A DNA stretch of 12,500 bases, taken from NCBI GenBank assembly GCA_905221605.1, contig CAJNDS010002191.1, forward strand, positions 512,710-525,209, in the 5' to 3' direction. The stretch is from Symbiodinium natans. Taxonomy: Eukaryota > Sar > Dinophyceae > Suessiales > Symbiodiniaceae. Made by a program: the position numbers and the translations under genes. Position 1 is the stretch's first letter; every line of letters starts with the position of its first letter. Shown one piece after another: positions 7,277 through 12,500 of the stretch. The notes under the pieces were generated by a model, which saw only the letters and a list, made by a program, of their open reading frames with translations, was not told the DNA's origin and ran no database searches.

Positions 7277-7360
7277 TCGTTCAAGACATGTCATGGACGG
7301 AAGGCGAGCTGGGAACTCGGGCGCTTTCGCGCGTTCAAGGGGACGAACGGGACGGAAGGC
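7277..7360 (+). repeat. Diverged 55-bp tandem duplication
   Basis: CGTTCAAG followed about 10 bp later by GGACGGAAGGC occurs twice. GGACGGAAGGC is exact at 7295-7305 and 7350-7360, a step of 55 bp. The sequence between the two anchors has diverged. Confidence 0.5.
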
Positions 7361-7387
7361 ATCCATGCACAGCTTGCGATGACATGC

Positions 7388-7429
7388 TTAGGATTTAGTG
7401 TGTAGGATGGTGTAGGGTTTAGGGTTTAG
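7388..7429 (+). repeat. Telomere-like array, TTTAGGG strand
   Basis: TTAGGATTTAG, GTGTAGG, GTGTAGGGTTTAGGGTTTAG: two exact heptamers preceded by variants. The G-rich strand is on plus. First of the blocks flanking the strand switch at 7568-7582. Confidence 0.75.
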
Positions 7430-7462
7430 CATGTGCGTGTCTTTGCGCTGGAAGAGCTGGGC

Positions 7463-7480
7463 GGGGGGGGGGGGGGGGGG
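7463..7480 (+). repeat. G18 homopolymer
   Basis: Eighteen uninterrupted G between GGGC and TCATGGG. Length may be imprecise. Capable of G-quadruplex formation by itself. Confidence 0.85.
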
Positions 7481-7487
7481 TCATGGG

Positions 7488-7623
7488 CGTTGAGGGGTTT
7501 ACAGGGTGGAAGACTGTTGACTGTTGTGTTTGGGGTTCAGCTTTTTCGGGGTTGAGGAGTTCGGGACTTAGGGTGTCCCTAAACCCGAAACCCTAAACCC
7601 CAAACCCTAAACCCTAAACCCTA
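7488..7623. repeat. Head-to-head telomere-like junction
   Basis: From 7488 to 7573 the plus strand carries degenerate G-rich units (GAGGGGTTTACAGGG, TTGGGGTTC, TCGGGGTTG, CTTAGGG). At 7568-7582 TTAGGG is followed by TGT and CCCTAA. From 7577 to 7623 the plus strand is C-rich with five clean CCCTAAA-type units. G-strand then C-strand on one DNA strand is the arrangement produced when two telomeres join end to end, though an inversion of a telomere-like segment would look the same. The C-rich side is better preserved than the G-rich side. Confidence 0.7.
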
Positions 7624-8058
7624 GTTGGGGTAATGGCTTCAGGAGCCACGGCTTGCCCCTCAACTACAGGAGAACTTGGAACCCTTTAAACCTTTCAGAC
7701 CCCATCACAACCCTATAAACGCTACCAGCCTGTATGAATCTTATCGATACTCTACACACCTTATATAAGCCCCATAAACACCCTATAAACCCGTGTCAGG
7801 CTCGATAGCCCACAAAACAAGAAAACCACTTTTCAGCCCTGGAGGTCTTGGGGGAGGTTCACAAGAACTTGGAGCCCCAAAAACCCTCTAACCCTCCCTA
7901 TAAACCCTGTAGACTAAGCCCTTTTATTTTGTTTTGGGCGAGTATAAGGGGGAACATCCCAAAGTACAGAGTTTCGGGATCGGGTTTGCAGGTGCAAGAT
8001 GCAGTCGACATGGACAAAGACAATGCCGTCTACAATAGCCTTTTCAACGACCTGCTCA
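7624..8058 (-). repeat. Degenerate C-strand telomere-like region
   Basis: CCCTATAAAC recurs at 7711, 7781 and 7897, and related CCCTTTAAACC, CCCATAAACACC and ACCCTCTAACCC units lie between. This is a CCCTAAA variant with an inserted TA. No gene is visible; an 81-codon plus-strand frame (7848-8093) overlaps and has no recognisable domain. Confidence 0.45.
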
Positions 8059-8132
8059 AAACCCTAAACCCTTTTTTGCATCCAGGCGTCTAACAGGTTG
8101 CTGGGATAGCCTAAACCCCTAAACCCTAAACC
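8059..8132 (-). repeat. Telomere-like arrays, CCCTAAA strand
   Basis: AAACCCTAAACCC at 8059-8071 and CTAAACCCCTAAACCCTAAACC at 8111-8132, separated by about 40 bp of other sequence. Same polarity as 7577-7623 and opposite to 7388-7429 and 8470-8620. Confidence 0.75.
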
Positions 8133-8329
8133 GCCGAAAACCCCGAAAGAACTCCAACAGACCTGAAGATGCGCGAGAAATCTTCTGGAACCAGGTCTGT
8201 GCATGGCTCTGCCACAAAGAAACTAAACGGATACCCACAGCCATACAGAAGCACCCGCGGGTACAAAGCGTTTACGGCATGAAGGTTGGTAGCGCTTCTG
8301 TCGAAGGATTCCCTATATAGGGCTCATAC

Positions 8330-8449
8330 ATCTGGCTTGCATGTGGGTCCATTATGGTCCATTCAACAGTTGCATGGTAGGGGCGACCGCATCGCGGAAA
8401 CACCCATGCAACGAGATACAAGCCTATAATGGAGCCCATGGCAGCAGAT
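8330..8449. mobile_element. Long foldback element (120 bp)
   Basis: The left arm (8330-8377) and right arm (8403-8449) are inverted repeats of nearly 50 bp. Shared blocks are ATCTG at the tips, then GCATG/CCATG, TCCATTAT and GTTGCATGG next to the loop. I estimate about 70 percent match by eye. The 25-bp centre contains its own small stem, GCGA and TCGC. A tandem GGTCCATTAT/GGTCCATT lies in the left arm. This could be a MITE remnant or, given arm and loop sizes, a transcribed hairpin such as a small-RNA precursor; no promoter evidence separates these. Confidence 0.6.
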
Positions 8450-8469
8450 AACTGTGACCTCTTCTGGTT

Positions 8470-8620
8470 GAGGGTCTAGGAGTCTAGGATGTATGTTGTA
8501 TTTTTAGGATTTAGGGTTTATAGGGTTTGGGGATGTTTGGGGTCTCGAGTTTAGGCTTGGTGTCCAAGGGTTGGGGTGATTAGGGTTTGAGTTTAGGTTC
8601 AGGGCTTAGCGTGCAGGGTT
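8470..8620 (+). repeat. Degenerate telomere-like array, TTTAGGG strand
   Basis: AGGGTCTAGG, TTTAGGATTTAGGGTTTATAGGG, TTTGGGG, TTTAGGC, TTGGGG, ATTAGGGTTTGAG, TTTAGGTTCAGGG follow closely on the plus strand. Polarity is restored relative to 7577-8132. Confidence 0.7.
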
Positions 8621-9116
8621 GAGAGTCTCTCTCTATTTTTTTCCTGCTTCCTCTTGCCTTGTCTGAAAGCATTTGGTGTCTTCCAGAGACCAATATAGAG
8701 AACAACAATGCAAAATAGTGATGGGCTGTCATTCGGAATTTCTTCTGCGCACCCGATAGCTACATGCAGCGTCCTATATACATGTATATACCTACCGAGC
8801 TTTCCCGCGGATATGCGAACTCGTTGAATAAAGAATACTAAGAATACGCCATGTTCATCAACTCCTTCGTTCTGGAGTACGTATGCCAAATCCCCCGACG
8901 CAACTGTCACTCATGGGACGGCTCCTCGATTCAAGCCCAGATACATACTGCAGTTGTAGAGGCGCAAGAAATCTAGATCGACAGATGCAAGGTGTAGGTT
9001 TAGAGGAAGAGCCCTGTGTGGTTTCGTGCCGTAGGAACACACTTTATACGAATACGTTCGCTTCAAGGGCCGGTTCATGGGGTCCTTCGCCTGCTGGTCT
9101 GTGCTCTAGACCTCGA
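8621..9116. other. No gene identified
   Basis: A 103-codon minus-strand frame (8599-8910) and overlapping plus frames (8883-9119, 9016-9231) have no recognisable domains. GATTCAAGCCC at about 8929 fits a loose B-box pattern, but the flanks do not form a T-stem. Confidence 0.45.
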
Positions 9117-9138
9117 TAGGGTTTTAGGGTTGAGGTTT
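9117..9138 (+). repeat. Short telomere-like motif abutting a foldback
   Basis: TAGGGTTTTAGGGTTGAGG. Two imperfect heptamers sit a few bases from the left end of the 9142 element. Confidence 0.45.
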
Positions 9139-9141
9139 TCT

Positions 9142-9240
9142 ATACTCCCCTTAGAACCAAACATAGAAATCATATTTTTAATATCCTCTTGGGCTGTATA
9201 TATTATAAACAAAACAAAAAATAAATCCTAAGGGGGATAT
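9142..9240. mobile_element. AT-rich foldback (MITE-like) element, 99 bp
   Basis: ATACTCCCCTTAGAA at 9142-9156 is matched by the reverse complement of 9226-9240, ATATCCCCCTTAGGA, at 12 of 15 positions. The interior is markedly AT-rich, with a TTATAAAC and A-run core, unlike the flanks. ATACTCCCCTT also occurs in the right arm of the 543-654 foldback, and a shorter ATACTCCCTTA lies inside the 5008 element. A TIR-bounded AT-rich body with no coding capacity is typical of MITEs, but only one copy is visible here. Confidence 0.5.
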
Positions 9241-9970
9241 CGCTCTAGGACACGGGGCATGGAGAGGCCTAGGGGCTCAGGCTACAGAAACAAAGGGCTG
9301 ATAAGGTCGAAGATAAGGAGACGAGTAGCGACAGGGGTACTATAGAGGCCCAGTTTCTGCACGCGGGGGATTCTGCAAAAACGGCCATTCTGGGAAGGCA
9401 AGGATTTCAGCACTCCCGTTCTCCCGTAGGCTTTTGGGTTGCAGGTCGTTGGGGGATCCTTTGCCTTTGCTTTCGGCTCAGGTACCTCTGGAAGGTACTG
9501 GTAAGTAACGCAGGGATTGCCCTGTGAGTCCGAACGAGGTGGGTGATGTCTCGTCCTCTTAACTCCTGGTTCGGGGCTTCTACCCAGACACTCCATTACC
9601 CCTGGACTATTCCATCATGTGAGGGCTCCTCGGCGGAGAATTCCTAGAACATGCGCCTCGAGGGACAGCATTTTGGGGTTTTACCGGCTCACCGCGCGCA
9701 GGAACCAGATCGTCTGCCATAGTAACGTGAGGCAGAGTGGGCATTGTGGGTACAAGTATACATACGGATTGTGACGGTAACTTCAGACCACCCCTTGAAA
9801 GGACCCAGGAAGACAGAGCAGGAATGAACACATTTTGGCCGTCGCCCGAGGTCCCGTAGGACGCCCGAATCCAGCAAGCAGCAAGCGGCATGTATTCGAT
9901 GTTTCACGATGACAAGGCCTTCCGTTCCCGCTGAGGCCAAGTCGAAACATTGCAAGCTGCCCCAACATGA
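9241..9970. other. No gene identified
   Basis: Minus-strand frames of 94-131 codons (9282-9596, 9607-9891, 9689-10084) overlap in different frames and show no family features. TGGTAAGTAACGCAG near 9498-9513 resembles a splice donor, and CAGGGATTGCCCTG at 9510-9523 is a small perfect hairpin. Neither supports a gene by itself. Confidence 0.4.
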
Positions 9971-9990
9971 GCCGACACATGCCGACACAT
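9971..9990 (+). repeat. Perfect 10-bp tandem duplication
   Basis: GCCGACACAT occurs twice in direct succession. A recent slippage event; no function inferred. Confidence 0.75.
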
Positions 9991-10780
9991 GGACCAGGGC
10001 CAAGTAGACAGGCAGTACTCTAAGATACGAGTCTACTAGGATTTGCATAAGGAACACCACAAGATTAACACAATGACCTCCCAAGAATGAAACTACAACT
10101 ATTAGGAATCTTATTTCGAATATGTTGCTTTAACTGGTTTTTGTATAGGACACCACCGAAACACCGCTGAGCTGACTGATCTTCGCATGAAGCAGTCGTG
10201 AGGGACGTCGATGAACGAGATCCTGGCCTTAGAGATTTCATTGCTACGTTTGGAGCATTTGGGGCCAGGACCCTGCTTGCCCCATTGCACCCTAACCCCG
10301 AAGCTTGTTGTCTAGCAAAGCCGGATTGCACGATTCGGGTTTGGTTTGGGGATCTGGAACCACTCCCCAATGTCGCAGGCATCGTCCTGGCTACATCTGA
10401 ACTTCTGAACCGCACAAAGACTTCGGCTAAGGGTCAGCGGAGGCTTTATGCTCCTCAACCAAGAACAACTTGTTTCACGAAAAGAATGTCTGGTAGCTGG
10501 CAGGCTGGGTTCCGCAACCCTCGCCAAGCATTTCTCCACAGCACCAAACCCAAAAAACTTCAGAATTGGTGCGGGGGAACTTGCATGGTCGGCGTTGGGG
10601 TATGGACGCTGCAAGCTTAAGGGTTTCGGGCTGGCAGGAGTCTATCCTTTCAGGTTTGGGCTTTCGGGTTCAATCTGTGGCCCTGTTGAGGATTCGTGGA
10701 CGTTGCTCTTCTACCTCATGCTTGAAGCTTCCTGGGGTGCCCTGCAGTCCTGGAAAGCGAGGTCTTGAAGCCGACAGCCA
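9991..10780. other. No firm gene; open frames at 10198-10620
   Basis: A 140-codon plus-strand frame (10198-10620) overlaps another plus frame (10448-10768) and two minus frames. The translation is low in hydrophobic segments and I recognise nothing in it. G-rich motifs such as TTAAGGGTTTCGGG and TTTCGGGTTC at about 10617-10672 are degenerate telomere-like units. Left uncalled. Confidence 0.4.
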
Positions 10781-11475
10781 TAAACCCTAAATGCTGCACC
10801 AGACTGCCTTTAGATGCCCACCGGGATCCGGGATAGAACGCCCACCAGGCCGGACAGGACCTCAGGCGCGGCGCAACACCCCAATCCTATAAACCCTCAA
10901 CTGGAATCTGGGGATGTGGGCGAGAGGTTGGGAGAAACACAAATTCAAGTGCTCCGAATCCTTGAGGGGTGCCCTACAAAAGACAGCTGGACCTGAGAAG
11001 CTGTCTCTACCACTGCGGTCAGAACTCAGAAAGCAGGTGGAACTCAGAGTGCATGGCTAAGTTTAGACTTTTCCATGAGAGTCTGGAGGGTGCTTAGATC
11101 ACACCCCGAACCCTAAGCACGGTTGTGGGTGCTTCAGTGGTCGGGCTTCTTGTTCATCATTTCTAATTTCTACACGGAGCCCTGGGGTCAAAGCCAAGCG
11201 ACACCTCCTACGATAATGAAATTCTTGAGAAGCATCTCGCGCGTCAGCCGGACATCCTTGCAAGTGCAAGCAGCTGGGAATCCTCATAATTGCTTCGAGG
11301 GTCGTGGGCATGGTACGTCGGGCTGTAATGCAGTTAACACGCCTGCCTTCAAGAAGCAACAAAACAAAACTTGAGGCGCGAAGGCCTGTGATGGCCCTCC
11401 GGACCTCAGGAATCGCCTGAACTCCATCAAACATTTTTGCATGCACAGCACAGAGAGAATGAAACGGAAACCTGG
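10781..11475. other. No gene identified; C-strand telomere-like motifs
   Basis: ATAAACCCTAAATG (about 10780), CCTATAAACCCTC (about 10886) and CCCCGAACCCTAAGC (about 11103) show C-strand polarity. AGACAGCT and AGCTGTCT at 10981-11006 form an 8-bp perfect stem with a 10-nt loop. Open frames near 11099-11544 on the minus strand and 11123-11374 on the plus strand overlap and carry no recognisable domain. Confidence 0.45.
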
Positions 11476-11578
11476 TAATATAGGGGCCTGAACAATTAGA
11501 ATTGAGTTTTGCGGGGCGATTCTAGTACAAGTATAGAGGACCATAAGGGAGTACTATTAGCATTTATTCCGACCCAAA
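11476..11578 (-). mobile_element. MITE-like element, family 1 copy B (about 103 bp), inverted
   Basis: In reverse orientation this copy shares with 5008-5096: TACTCCCTTATGGTC exactly (11539-11553), GGGTCGGAATA exactly (11565-11575), and 22 of 24 positions at the TATAGGGG end (11479-11502 against 5070-5093). Block order is conserved. The middle differs by an insertion of about 15 bp. The right tip is eroded beyond GGGTC, so its terminal repeat is shorter. No coding capacity. Confidence 0.65.
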
Positions 11579-12500
11579 TCGAGAAGTGTGCCGCCATGTT
11601 AGTGGCATCGGTTCTCCCGACACAATCTTGACATCTGTGCAGGTGAGCAGAACAGTCAGAAGACAACAGTGCCCTGAATTTCCAACAAAAGATTCTATAC
11701 TGCTTCCCCTACTACAGCAGATTCAAGAGATACAATCTCTCGCTCTCGCTCTCTCTCTCGAAAAATCGTGTCGCAAAAGCCTCTGCCTGCCCGGCGACAT
11801 GCCAAGACTCGAGAAGACAGCTTAACACTGCCCATCCCCGTCTCTCGACTCCGAACATATAAGAACCCTCCTTTCAAGGATTCCCGCTATTTCTAAACCC
11901 TCCATAAAAAGAGCATAGATATTGCAAAAGTTGCATTCATTCCCGCCCTCAGAATGGCAAAGCGCCAAGGCCAGGTGGCTCCAACAAAGAATCCGGCAGA
12001 GCTATCTGCGACGAAACGGACCTGAGCTGCCGCGCGGTACTTAGGGTGAAGATTTCAGGGGCGCGGCTCGACCTGGTGCTGAGTTATGGAACTCAGTAGA
12101 TATTGTAGTACCCTTTAAGGCCTAAAAGGGGGCACCCTGGGTTCTCAAGTTTGGACCTACAAGGGACATGAACCAGGTGAACACAGGTATTGGACCACAC
12201 CAATTATGAAGGCCTAGAAAAGGAGATGAAAGATGAGACTATCCTAGTCTTGGAGCATCATACGCGCTACTCTTGTTTGCAATGCCAATCTGCCATTCCA
12301 GACTTGCTACTTACCGCTTGTGCATCCCAACTGGTGATCGTCTGCTCCCTTGCAATTGTCAAACATAGCACATCCTAAACCTCAGGTCTTGTGCATGCCG
12401 CGCAGCCAAGTACTGACGTTCCTGATCAATGACTTCCGGCGACGGTATCTGGTTGACAAACGCTGGAATAACCTGGAGGACTTCCGACCGTGCAAGATAG
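11579..12500. other. No gene identified
   Basis: A CT-rich microsatellite lies at 11736-11760 (TCTCGC and CTCTCT units). CTGAGTT, ATGG loop, AACTCAG at 12079-12096 is a 7-bp perfect hairpin. CAGGTGAGC at about 11640 and CAGGTGAAC at about 12174 resemble splice donors, but no coding exon adjoins them. A 62-codon frame at 12190-12378 has no known resemblance. Confidence 0.45.
11736..11760 (+). repeat. CT microsatellite
   Basis: TCTCTCGCTCTCGCTCTC and following CT dinucleotides, ending in TCG. The minus-strand frame across it gives an alternating Arg-Glu run. Confidence 0.75.

Noticed and set aside
7388-7623. True chromosome end
   Set aside because: Arrays are short, mutated and followed by kilobases of other sequence on both sides, so they are interstitial.
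8900-8945. tRNA 3' half from GATTCAAGCCC
   Set aside because: The bases flanking the putative T-loop do not form a stem and no A box lies upstream.
10198-10620. 140-codon plus-strand frame as a gene
   Set aside because: No recognisable domain, overlapping open frames on both strands, and no start-site or splice support. Not excluded as an exon.

Overview
The window reads as non-coding DNA from a nuclear eukaryotic genome. I found no protein-coding gene, tRNA or rRNA that I can defend. Short degenerate arrays of the TTTAGGG/CCCTAAA heptamer are scattered through all 12.5 kb. This heptamer is the telomere unit of land plants, many algae, coccidia and chromerids. Together with roughly balanced base composition, long G and C homopolymers, TA/TG microsatellites and no bacterial-type gene packing, this suggests an alveolate or algal protist. 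Coccidian relatives such as Eimeria are known for interspersed telomere-like repeats, but the CAG-rich coding repeats typical of that group are absent here, so the lineage stays open. Open reading frames up to 142 codons occur, but they overlap on both strands and in several frames, match no family I recognise, and the longest lies inside a satellite-like repeat.

Layout. 1-1670: a hairpin at the left edge, a telomere-like array (130-215), a 110-bp foldback element (543-654), a G-run cluster (873-892) and further degenerate telomere-like sequence. 1672-2930: a decayed tandem array with a monomer of about 57-68 bp, carrying a second short sequence module and interrupted by a 90-bp foldback (1701-1790). 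3058-4140: degenerate TTTAGGG sequence, a C-run tract and a purine/pyrimidine-alternating microsatellite. 4459-7260: a small duplication, an 89-bp foldback element (5008-5096), homopolymers and a second TA-rich microsatellite (about 6620-6880). 7277-8620: a telomere-like zone in which the G-rich strand switches to the C-rich strand at an exact head-to-head point (7568-7582) and back again, followed by a long foldback (8330-8449). 9142-9240: an AT-rich foldback. 11476-11578: a second, inverted copy of the 5008-5096 family. The remainder shows nothing identifiable.

The main theme is short foldback, MITE-like elements: six of about 90-120 bp, none with coding capacity. Two of them clearly belong to one family. 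The second theme is interstitial telomere-like DNA whose polarity changes along the window. The most distinctive single object is the 1.2-kb degenerate tandem array. Nothing indicates a gene system acting together; this looks like a repeat-rich intergenic or subtelomere-like region.
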